Below, piece after piece: positions 22,755 through 32,800 of a stretch of DNA of 64,000 nucleotides (position 1 is its first letter; each line of letters begins with the position of its first letter). This stretch comes from Magicicada septendecula (lineage: Eukaryota > Arthropoda > Insecta > Hemiptera > Cicadidae). A program made the translations under genes and the position numbers. The stretch lies in contig CM068372.1 in assembly GCA_034769895.1 (NCBI GenBank), positions 372,639,258 through 372,703,257 on the forward strand, written 5' to 3'. Under the pieces are notes generated by a model. The model was given only the letters and a program-made list of their open reading frames with translations, ran no database searches and was not told the DNA's origin.

Positions 22755-23125
22755 GAGGCATTGTGAGGGCCAGCCAGAACACGTTCCTGGTGCCCATCAA
22801 CAAATGCGATGTGGATCCTTAATACCCATTATCTGCGAAAAGCTCGAGCCAGACACTACGGTAATATCCGATACGTGGAAGGCGTATCGGACCCTTAGAA
22901 CACCTCATTTTAACCACTCTATGGTGTTTGTTGCCTCGGCCACTGACACTGGCGCCCATACTAATACCATGGAGAGACAGTGGCGAAGGTGAGGCATATG
23001 ATACCGAGATTCGTGGTGTGGAAGGAACACTTTGTTGGCTACTTGGCGGAATATTTATTCACGGCCAAGTACTCGCACTCCGAATATCTCCATCAATTTT
23101 TTACAGCGCCCTCACATCTGTGCCC
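22755..23125 (+). pseudogene. Merlin-type (ISXO2-like) transposase remnant
   Basis: Three frames joined in order give RVFRGIVRASQNTFLVPINK, then IICEKLEPDTTVISDTWKAY followed by TGAHTNTMERQWRR, then HMIPRFVVWKEHFVGYLAEY. These match the order of the Merlin/ISXO2 DDE domain (VISDxWxAY, then GAHTNTIExxW, then HFVGYLAEFLF). At least two frameshifts and an early stop kill it, and the N-terminal third is missing. No TIRs were found. Confidence 0.75.
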
Positions 23126-23911
23126 CCCCCCCCACAACTAGTAAGGTGAATTCTGTACTTTTCTTGTAACTGTATATGCAGTTTATGGTAAAAAACGCAC
23201 TAATAATCAGTTTAATACTATTTCATAGTGTCCAGGTTAGGTTAGGTTTGTTGGGTATAGTTTCGTTAAATTACAAAATATGAGTGCCACAGTTAGGTTA
23301 TTTTAATTCAGTTTAGTTAACTTACAAAATTGTAACTTACTAACTGCCCCTGTACTACAAAACTTTTTTACAACGCGATTTCTATCATACTAACCCAAGA
23401 AAACTACGCATGTAATAGGCGTTAGACTAACCCCACACCCGTAAACAACAAGGTTATATTACGTCAGGTTTGGTTATTTTTGGTTCGGATAGTTAATTTA
23501 CAAAATGTAACTCCCCTGTTCTACAATGCTTTTTACGCGACACGATTTCTAGCACATAAAGGTACGGTATACCAAAGGTACTATGGTTTACGGTTTTGCT
23601 GATATTCATTAACAATTAAAAACAACCAGAAAGTTTTTACACTACTGGAAGTTGCGCACTAACCTATAAGCGGGGATATATTGCTTACTAGTGAAAACTC
23701 AAATTATTTATATGTATATAATAATAAACACCTGTCAAATGAACTTTAAATTCACCACTAAACGCATATAGCAAGACAATGTAAGTGTTTCAATAAAGGA
23801 TCAAACATTCCTAATATGCATAAAACATTTCAACTGATACAAGATTTATTAAAGTCAAACAAGAGTAAATTTACACTTATAAAATTCTGAAACTATGTAT
23901 TAGTTACATAC
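23126..23911. other. ING3 intron 1, first part
   Basis: AT-rich, with a diverged direct duplication. GGTTAGGTTAGGTTTGTTGG followed by a CCCCTGT-CTACAA and ACGCGATTTCTA-CA series at 23232-23390 recurs at 23452-23562. The GGTTAGG steps resemble the insect telomere motif but are only two repeats. Confidence 0.45.
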
Positions 23912-23939
23912 TTTCCAGGTAATCTTCCAAGTACAACAT
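23912..23939 (-). CDS. ING3: ING3 exon 1 (coding part, start codon)
   Basis: ATG at 23939-23937 opens MLYLEDYLE plus the first base of the next Met codon, followed by the donor GTATGT at 23911. Human ING3 begins MLYLEDYLEMIEQLP. Splicing to exon 2 gives MLYLEDYLEMIEHLP exactly in phase. The 28 coding bases are too short to be found by ORF length, but identity over ten residues, the phase and the correct strand make it convincing. Intron 1 is about 9.7 kb and holds the hAT, TIR, BEL/Pao and Merlin insertions. Confidence 0.93.
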
Positions 23940-24363
23940 TTTATTTATTATAATCACTACCTTTATACTTATATACGAATAACCTATTTACGATTCAAAG
24001 AGCTTATAAGTTGCAACACGTGAAATTTATCCCAACCCACTTTTCTCAAAAGGTAGGTTTCTGCGCTGATAGCCACAGCCAATTTGATAAAAACGCCCAT
24101 TTTCTCGTTATATCATAATTACAACTATTTTGGTATTACAATATAAACTCAGTAATACAATATTACAACAATAAATATAAATTCAATACATAATTGGGAT
24201 CTTGAGGGTTATAGGATGCGATTTCAAGATCCAAACGTTGTTTCAGGTGGTAATCATTTTATGTTGGCAGAACCTGTCCGTAAAATGGCGGTTTAGCTAT
24301 ACAAAAACGAATATTACCAAAACTAAGCATTCACAGAATTTCGACGAAACCGAAACATCGAAG
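23940..24363 (-). promoter_or_regulatory. ING3 5' UTR and probable promoter region
   Basis: The sequence directly upstream of the ING3 start codon on the minus strand. I see no TATA box at a fixed distance and no clear initiator. The 5' UTR and start site must lie here or further right. This is inferred purely from position. Confidence 0.35.
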
Positions 24364-24639
24364 CATGATAATGTTTTTAGGCTTTTGAAACGTATAATGT
24401 GGATTACGTTTGGTGGATTACGCAAATCATTTCCAAACCACAGACGATCACAAACAGAGCATGTAAAACCAAATTTATTCTCGCTTTAGTTTGCTAAACT
24501 CAATGTCAGCAGCAATTATTTCTGTCTTGATGCGTTTACAAATAAATTTCTAGACTGTGGGGAATCGAAAGCGTGGAAGCGTTACGTTTTTCGATGACGA
24601 TTTTTGTGGAATGACCCCCAGCCTAAAAACATTATCATG
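24364..24639. mobile_element. Possible MITE with 20-bp inverted ends
   Basis: CATGATAATGTTTTTAGGCT at 24364-24383 is the exact inverse complement of 24620-24639. I found no target duplication, so it could also be a simple inverted repeat. It lies just upstream of ING3. Confidence 0.4.
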
Positions 24640-27312
24640 TTAAAATAAGGTATACTAATCCCCATCTCAGGTTTAAGTTACAGCGTTGGCTCTTATGGGA
24701 GCTGTCGCGCTCTGTTTTACCCATGTGTTTCTCTTATACTTCTGTCCTTTTCTGTCGTTTCAATGTTGCCATTCGTACTAAATGTGAAGTACAAATTTTA
24801 AGAGTTTTAAATTTTATTGATGTTCTACATGCTGAGCTGCACATTTATGAATAAATTACATGTCTGTAACACAATTACCGTCTTCATAAAAAAATATTTT
24901 ATAAATTTATGTTTACTTGTAGATGTTTGAGCAACGTTTCAATCAACCAGTGACTGTTACCCTATTATTAAATTTATGGAATTAATTTTAACCACATTTT
25001 ATTTACAATAAATTTCCTTTGTTATAAGCACATTTTAAAAGCCAAAGCGCAATAAATAAAATTTTTACTGGTTTTGTATCTCTATAATTAATTAATGTCA
25101 TCCGTGTGTGTACTGTATTAAAATTTTCGGTCTGTGAGGAAATTTTTTATTTCTTGAGATAGACATATAGTATAAGTGTAAAAGTTGTAGTAAATAGTCT
25201 AAAGTTAATTTTAATTCAAATTCTAATATTCAGCTTAAGGTGGTTTGGACCATATATACAATTATTTGTAATCATTATAGCGGACGCTTCGGGAGACTAT
25301 GCCAAGTCTTGTCGCCACCTTATTCACGTTAACTCGTCTTGCTTATGGATTGTTTGCGTTAGTAATAAAAACGTTTATACAAATTTCATATCCAGCTTAC
25401 ATATACAAATTTCGTATCCATGGGATACAGCTATTTTTCTTACCCAAAACGATGACTAAAAACGTAAGTTTCACAATGCACTAAACAATCCATTGTGTGT
25501 GGTGGAACATACTTTTAAACGAGCTTAATCACAAACAAACAATACCTAACGCAAATTTTTACATTTCTCTTTTTCATTAACACCTTCTTTTCATATAAAT
25601 ATACTATAACAAAATATTGTGCCTTACAAGTTGTTGTTTATTAGTAGTACAGTAATATGTGGATGTTGCAATATCATGATGTGGATGTTGCAATGTGTAC
25701 TAAAGATTTTATTTGGTTTTAAACGGCGATTCCTAACATTACTTTTATATTTCATATTTTATATTATATTACTAAAGCATTGTGTGTGTGTGCGCGCGCA
25801 GGATGCAATGTAAAAGATGTCCTCATTATACATACTCGAATTTATGCGTCAGTATAAGAAAAAAGTTCCTATTAACCTTAGGTCGAAAAAGTCTCACTTT
25901 CTCCATCTCTCTGCCATTTTGTGTTTTTAAAGAAAACTTTTTATCAAAAGAGGTGATAGAAGTTCGGGTGGGGCGAAAAATATTTTTTTTTTTTTTGATT
26001 GACTATACTGCGGAAAACTTGCCCCTAGGACACATAAGTAAAAAAATTAATAAATAAACAATCGGTTAATATCTTCCGGTCTCGCATCACCCCGAAAATC
26101 ATAAAAACTGATCAAATTTAACAATTTTTCGTACTTAAAACAATGAAACTTTTTCTACGTAAGTCAAATGGTAGGCCTACAGCTTTAAATAAGTAAAGAA
26201 TAGCAAAGGGAAGATAAATAAATTTTAAAAGCGTAAATATTCCAACTTTTACTGACCGTGCATTGCACCTGAAAAACACATTTTTAACATTAAAATTTCA
26301 AATTTTACACTTTGACATAAAATACTTAATGATAATTGTTACGAACCATGGCCTTATGTCATGTGAACCCATCTCTGGACTTGACAACAACGATTTTTTG
26401 TAACGCTTCTGTCACCACCTTTACATACCGCTCCACTGCTGGTGTATGACATGGAAACTTGTCAAAATTCCATTCAGCTACTGTTCCCTATTTTATTACA
26501 GATGAATCTCCACAAAAGATTAAAGCAGCACTATCTACATAGCGTAGGCTACAAGCCCTTGAAAATGTTGACTATGAACAGAGATGGGCATTTTGTTTAC
26601 TTTTCTACACGAAATTGCAATTGATCCGCACTTATTTAGTCCTTGATATATTCACTGATGAAGAAGTCTTACACGAAATGGAATTATTAATGTCCATGAT
26701 AATCATTACTGGGCAGAAAAAACCCCATCTGGTCAAACTTTGAACCTTGAAACTCTGTAATCTAAATACCGCATTGTGACTGTAGCGAAAATTAAGTTAG
26801 TTATACTCAAGACTCCGAGCTGATCACTCGTAATATTTCCAGCCGCGGCTACTGGGTTTCATTATTTAAATTATTTAGTATGTGCAACATGCACTGATTC
26901 TACTTGGGCGAATCCTGCCTTGTTAATAATGATTATGTCTTTCGACTTTTATTTCTAATTCAATTAACGGGTATCATGCCACGTTAACTTCTGCACGTGT
27001 CAGCAATCGCATCATCAAAATTTCAATAAACTCTCATTATATGAAAAACATACAGTCCACATTAAACTTCTTTCTAACCAGCCATTTCCAATTAGCGTTT
27101 CTAGGAATAACTCAAGAGCTTCCAGACGCAACACCATCACACGAGTGTTTTTAAAGTTAGAAGTTATTAATTCTAATTTCGCTAAAAACCAAGCCCTTAT
27201 TTTATTATAAACTACTATTAGTAAGGCAGTTTTAAAAAGTAGTAATAACTTTAAATAAAATTTTCTTATACTGAAGGAACCGTAGTCCTAATTATGAAAT
27301 TAGGAATATTTT
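24640..27312. other. AT-rich intergenic DNA, no gene seen
   Basis: There are no recognisable exons or domains. 25905-26000 (GTTTTTAAAGAAAACTTTTTATC) is similar, in inverse, to 27800-27880 (AAAGTTTTCTTTAAAAAGTAC), suggesting remnants of one unclassified dispersed repeat. Short open frames here are considered chance. Confidence 0.45.
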
Positions 27313-27360
27313 TTAATAAATACCTTTTTCTTTATCCGTGCTGCGACTATGTCTTTGATG

Positions 27361-27404
27361 TCTTACGACATGTTTCGGGAACACGTTCCTATCATCAGGT
27401 AAAA
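27361..27404 (-). ncRNA. Hammerhead-ribozyme-like motif, left arm
   Basis: Mirror copy of the right-arm motif on the minus strand, with CTGATGA at 27398-27392 and GAAA at 27376-27373. Stem II has one changed pair (AGGAAC against GTTCCC). Confidence 0.45.
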
Positions 27405-27627
27405 TCGTTTTTCTTCTAGTTCATAACGAATGTGTCAAGAGTATAATAATTAAAACACATCAATACACAAACACATAACACAATGAGTACGATAGAACTC
27501 AGTCCACTGAGTGCGCACTGTTACGTGGACTGAGTTCTATCGTACTCATTGTGTTATGTGTTTGTGTATTGATGTGTTTTAATTATTATACTCTTGACAC
27601 GTTCGTTATGAACTAGAAGAAAAACGA

Positions 27628-27671
27628 TTTTACCTGATGATGGGAACGTGTTCCCGAAACATGTCGTAAGA
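27628..27671 (+). ncRNA. Hammerhead-ribozyme-like motif, right arm
   Basis: Possible stem I is TTTTAC (27628-27633) with GTAAGA (27666-27671), including one G-U pair. The core is CTGATGA (27634-27640). Stem II is GGGAA/TTCCC with a single unpaired T before it. Core GAAA is at 27656-27659. A minimal stem III (AC with GT) is followed by C at the expected cleavage position (27665). Penelope-like elements are known to carry hammerheads with very short stem III. Activity is not shown, and the bulged T is a departure from the consensus. Confidence 0.5.
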
Positions 27672-27719
27672 CATCAAAGACGTAGTCGCACCACGGATAA
27701 AGAAAAAGGTATTTATTAA

Positions 27720-28404
27720 TTTCAATTTCACTGCAACTGGAGACCAAATATAATGAATATTTTTTAATTCATTAACTTCCATTAATGTAAACATATGTGC
27801 CAAACTTCATTAAGATGTCTCTGTTACCCCTTGATATATAAAGTTTTCTTTAAAAAGTACAAAATGGCGGCCAGACCGAAAATAAAGTTTCCGGACCTGT
27901 GTGTATATGAACTTTTTTATTGTACTGACACAAAAAATTCGAATCTGTATCGTGAGGACACCTTTTACGTTACACCCTGGCGTGTATGCGGGCATGTGCG
28001 TGTGCGTAATCCTATAGTATATAGTATAAATTTGATATATTTTTAACGTCACGTATTTTTTTAAGAGTACAATATTTTACACGTTTACAATTCACAATTA
28101 TTATTTTAGATAATTGCTTTTCCTGTACTACAAATGTTTCATCCTTGCTTAGTTACATGATATTTTATATTGATTGTCTAACACCGCTTATTCATTAAAT
28201 AATATAAACACACTTCCAATTATAGGTAAAGTGAAGCTTTTTTTGGTAATTAACGTTATGTTATTTTCATACATATAAGTGAGTGATTGGACTACTGATC
28301 ATGTAACTGTTAACACGTAAGTATTTACATCATAAATAAAACACTAATAAACCTGTACAATAATGTGTAATCCTTCAATGATAAAATTCACTCCATGTAG
28401 CAGT
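27720..28404. other. AT-rich, no gene seen
   Basis: Contains the inverse copy of the 25.9-kb repeat fragment at about 27795-27880. Nothing else was recognised. Confidence 0.4.
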
Positions 28405-29558
28405 AAATCGACGTCAGCTTGATTTACTATGAATATTTCAGCTTATACTTCATACACAACATGGAACAAAAACATATAATAAACAACAACAAATACACCA
28501 ACAAAATCATTTATTGGCACAAATACGTAGACGACATATTACTTTTATATAATGGCAATACAAGACAGGTCGAAAATTTCCACAAATACATAAACACAAT
28601 ACACCACAAACTAAAATTTACACTTGAAATAGAACAAAACAATAGTATAAACTTTCTTGGCCTAACAATTAACAAAACAAACAATACACACACATATAAA
28701 ATATACAGGAAACCAACCACAACTGACATGGTCATACACAACACATCAAACCATCCAACGCAACACAAACATGCTGCATTCAACCATATGCTCCATAGAC
28801 TCACAAAAATACCACTAAGTAAACAAGATTATAAAGAAGAACTCAACACAATCAAATACATAGCAATAAAAAATGGTTATAACCCTGATTTAATAAACAA
28901 ACTACACAGACACATCCTAAACAAAAACAACAAAACAAAAAATACCAACAACACACAACCAAATAAATACATCACACTCACATACTACAACTCCAACACA
29001 CACAAAATCGCCAACACATTTAGGAAACGCAATTACAAAATAGCTTACAGAACCAACAATACCATCAAAAAACAAATCAACGATACAAACACGGACATAG
29101 ACATATACAACAAAACAGGGGTATACAAAATAAACTGCAACGATTGTAATAATTTCTACATAGGCCAGACAGGAAGTTCTTTTTCTTCAAGATTTTCTGA
29201 ACACCTAAAAGGTTTATCCAATAACAACATACACTCCATGTTCGCCACACACATACAGACAGAAAACCACAGCTACACCAACATAAATCTTGAGATCCTA
29301 CACTACTTACCTAAAAGTTGAAAACTTAACACCGCAGAACAATACGAAATATACAAACACTACACAATACAACCAAACGACATACTTAACGACCAATTAC
29401 ACTTTAAATCACACGCACTCTTTGACACAATAATACACAAAACATACAATACTTCGGAATCCCGCACCAACCCCCTTCCACCTCCACACCCCCTACACAA
29501 CCTACCAACTAGAAAAAACCATTACAAACTCCGGACAATCAGTATCATACCTCGCTGA
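28405..29558 (+). pseudogene. Penelope-like RT (C-terminal part) plus GIY-YIG endonuclease, one stop
   Basis: The RT shows WHKYVDDILLLY (intact catalytic YVDD), NFLGLTI and IYRKPTTTDMVIHNTSNHPT. The linker is Lys/Asn-rich. The GIY-YIG domain has YKINCNDCNNFYIGQTGSSF with the CxxC pair. The frame is open from 28405 to the TGA at 29319-29321. Past that stop the same frame continues with KLNTAEQYEIYKH and HFKSHALFDTI, matching the corresponding part of PLE-1, to a second TGA at 29556-29558. A single nonsense change is therefore the only lesion in the retained part. The final stop sits in CTGAGGA, the place equivalent to CTGATGA in PLE-1. Confidence 0.85.
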
Positions 29559-29640
29559 GGAAGGCGAACATCACGCTGAAACGTTGTATGAGGAAAATAA
29601 ACAAAGTAAGTTTCACATGTGAAAGTGTAGTAATTAATAT
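28405..29640 (+). mobile_element. 5'-truncated Penelope-like element (PLE-2)
   Basis: Coding part followed by a short A-rich tail ending about 29640. It is related to, but clearly distinct from, the copy at 3306-4420. The RT begins here just before the catalytic box, so the first two thirds are absent. Confidence 0.8.
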
Positions 29641-30310
29641 TCATTAAGTGCTGTGAAAGAAGAGGATGAACATTCAAAATAACAGTACTGTAATAGTTGC
29701 TGTATGCCTGTCAGCATAGGCGTGCGCAGTGGAAATTGCTTTTATAAGTTTCATTACAAATTTATATTTTCTCCAAGTCGTTTCCAATAACCCAAGTTTC
29801 CAATATTCGAAGTCCTGATAATTGGGATTTTACTGTATATGTTATCAAGTAATAATTACTTGTGGAAGTATATTATACTTTTTTTCATGGGGGGGGGGAT
29901 AAACGTATTAAATCTATGTTCCTTTGTATCAGTAGCGTAACGTTTTTCGGCCGGGCCCCCCCCCAGCAAAAAAATTTTTCGGGCCCCTCTTTATTGAAAA
30001 AAAAAATACAAAAAATCAAATTATTACTGCATTTATTAGGACAGATAACTTAAGTGCCACATTGTTATAAATAGCCTCTACAATCATAATGAAACACTGT
30101 TCACATAAAATAAAATTTTGAGATCTAAGATGATATTTTAATAGTGCGTACAACAAAACTTTTCATTAGAAGTATTATTTTTTTAATTCACATTTTTAAA
30201 AAAGATAGCTTAACTTTGATATACCAGGATAAAATAAAATCTGAGCCACTGTACTTAAGTTCCAAAAGTTTTAATGGTACACAAAGAAATATACATATAC
30301 ATAATTATAT
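29641..30310. other. AT-rich with transposon-end-like motifs
   Basis: CAGTAGCGTAACG at 29931, followed by a CCGGGCCCCCC run, resembles one end of a DNA transposon. CAGTAAAATCCCAATTATCA on the minus strand (about 29818-29837) resembles a Tigger-type terminus. Neither has a visible partner. No gene was seen. Confidence 0.3.
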
Positions 30311-30680
30311 ACAGGGTGATTCACGAAGAAACGGAAATACTTTGAGAGATGAATCTACATCGAAAAATAAGAAAAAAAGTTCATATAAACATAGGTCCGG
30401 AAATGCTTCGTTAGCGAGTTATGGCGAACGAAAGATTTCGCCCGGGTTTCGGTTCCCCCGGGTAAATGAAGACTTTCTGAAATTCTGGGAAGGGGCGAAT
30501 TCTGTTGTTTCTTATAGTTTTTGACCTGAAACATCGAATAAAACAGGTCGCAGAACTGTATCTCCCATAAGTTTCATGATATCCGACGTAAAACAGAAAA
30601 ATCTTTGCCTAAAAACAAATTTTGGAAAATTGGAAACAATTGGAATTTTGTGTTGATTTTTATTGACTTTATTTACACCA
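30311..30680 (+). repeat. Unclassified dispersed-repeat fragment
   Basis: It begins ACAGGGTGATTCACGAAG, an opening I associate with common insect repeats. It has a CCCGGGTTTCGG-TTCCCCCGGG core, but no coding content. Confidence 0.35.
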
Positions 30681-31263
30681 TTTTTCTCAGAATTAAATTC
30701 TTTTCAAGTTTTGTTTTTAACTTTTATGCATTTATTAGTCATTTAACAAAGTTATTGTACTTCTAACCTAAAAACACGTTTTTTTACATACAAAAAAAAA
30801 ATAAATAAATAAAGAGACAATTTTTTTTTCTTTCTTTAGTATAGAAAATAACATTAATATTTTAGCAATATTTAAATGGATAGTTTTTTGTATATATTGT
30901 ATTATTTTTGACTATGAATTTAAATGTTGAGTAATTTTTTGTGTAAGACTGCTTTCAATAAATGAAACTGTACTTTTGTCTATGAACAGCTGATGTCAAT
31001 TATTAATACACATATCGTATGTATGTTACACAGGTGGTGATAGCATGGAGTGATGTTGCTTCGCACAGAGTCTCAGTAAGATGGCAGCTGTTGCTCTCTA
31101 TCTGCTTCTCTGTAGCACATCTGTTGCTTGGAGCAATGTTGTGTAAAGAGTCTCGAAAGCTGTTGTTCTTTAGTGTGTCCATTCTATGAAACAGCATTGC
31201 ATGTAACAGTTTCATGTAACATTAAGACAATTACGTTTACATTATGCCACAATACACTACACA
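30681..31263. other. AT-rich, no gene seen
   Basis: Poly-A and poly-T runs and short open frames without recognisable content. Confidence 0.45.
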
Positions 31264-31974
31264 CAGTACAATGTCATTTATCTGGACTTGTTGGTTCAGG
31301 AACCAGTTCAAATTGGCAAAAATCTGTGAACTGGAAAGGATTCAAAAATTGGCAATAAATATTTGTAATGCTGAGAATGGTTAAAATATCAGAGAAAGTA
31401 AAAACAAGAGACTACTAATAAACATAGTTAATATTCATTTATTTAAAAACAGTTCAAAGATGAAGGGTTGAACGGGAAAACATAAATAAAATAACATGCA
31501 GTGTTGTACTTACTTTTAGATAGTCATATAAAATAATTGCTTCCCATAGAATGTCAGTAAGAAAATGCAAAAAGTAAAAGAACATTAGCACACAAAAAAT
31601 TCCCTAGGATGATATCATTTAAAAGAACTACTAACATGTTTAGCTTCAATGAATTTTGCCATATAAGCACACTGATGGTTTCAAGTTTTCATCACTTAGA
31701 TCGGTTAGCCTGTGTCTAGCTTCCAAAGTGGTTGTGGGACAAAGTCTCCAAAGAGAACAAAGTATGTTGAACTGTATTGTGTCACCCAAATCTGTCTTTT
31801 CTGCAAACATTACCTCTTCTGTGACTGTATTTCCATTGTGTAGTGTGGAACGTTTAGTGTCATACGTGCGTTTATTTTATTATTATATATACTTTTGTTA
31901 GTTTATTGTGTAACACCAGTTTTTGTAAATAGTGTTAGTACTCAAAACTGTTGTTAGTTTATCTTAGTGAAAAA

Positions 31975-32800
31975 TGTCCGAGGTTGAAGTGGAATGGATA
32001 TCTTGTAAGAAAAAACGTTTTATGCAAATCATTCTCATTAATAAGTGATATAATAAAAAAGTGTAACAATGGAGCAAAAAGAAATTGTTTACAATACTCT
32101 TTAAAGTAGGTGACAAAACGAGCTGCTTATTAGCATGACAAGTTAGAAAATTTTATGTTAAAAATTTGAAAATAATTCCAGAAACTAGAAGCACAAGGTG
32201 CAAGCATCAAGCTTCATACTCTGAAAAAGAAGGAAAAACTGTGCCAGGTGGGACAAAAGTTTTTGTTGACGGTTTCGATAAATGTGTCATACTGAATATT
32301 GTTCATGGTTAGTAGAGATATGAGAAAGTTGTTCTGACAGCAAAGAAACTTACCGATAAGTGAAAGGGGAAATGCATTTTCTGTGGGGTCAGAAGTTGCT
32401 TATTCCATGTTGTGTATAGGTTTTAAATGGTGAAAGTCAAAATACCCAGAATTGTTCAGTGGTGCTACAATTACCTATTAAAAATAAAAGGGTTAAGGGA
32501 GTGCAGGGGAGAAAGTTTCTTTTTTAGATGCAACATGACTGGATACTAACGTAATGGTAAAAAAGTGCTGTCAAAGTGGAAACATTTTTTAGGTTTTCGA
32601 GAACCATAGTGCAGGAAACAGAGTGATACTTTACATGCCGGAAGCAAAAACAGGTTCATAAATGTAGTAAAGTTATTGTATTAATGCAGGCAGTTCCAGG
32701 GTGATTATCATGGCCAAATAATCATGAAAACCTTTAAAAGTGGGTAAAAGGAATGTTTTTTAGCCCCACATTCTGTAATTGTAATGGATAGTGAGAGAGA
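31975..32800 (+). pseudogene. DDE transposase, N-terminal and catalytic part (broken)
   Basis: Joining frames gives VDGFDKCVILNIVHG, then GFKW, then TLHAGSKNRFINVV, then GDYHGQ, then PHSVIVMDS. This is the order of the insect DDE_3-type transposases (IVH, GFKW, LHAG, DYH, and V-x-MDNASYHS containing the second catalytic Asp). Multiple stops and frameshifts are present. The sequence ends after VIVMDS, where the insertion begins. Confidence 0.65.

Larger units (their letters stand above)
27313..27719. repeat. Large palindrome of two head-to-head Penelope-like tails
   Basis: Two 195-bp arms (27313-27507 and 27525-27719) are nearly perfect inverse complements around a 17-bp spacer. Differences seen by eye are few, for example TAGGAAC against TGGGAAC, and GACTATG against GACTACG in inverse. 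Each arm carries CTGATGA, a GGGAACGTGTTCCC-type hairpin, GAAA, then ATGTC. This is the layout of a hammerhead ribozyme, placed like the 3' tails of Penelope-like elements. A pair of inverted element ends, not a host gene, is the likeliest identity. Confidence 0.85.

Noticed and set aside
23226-23250. Interstitial telomeric repeat
   Set aside because: Only two GGTTAGG steps, far too short to be a telomere tract.
29931-29985. Transposon end CAGTAGCGTAACG with a C run
   Set aside because: No partner end or target duplication found, so no element can be drawn.
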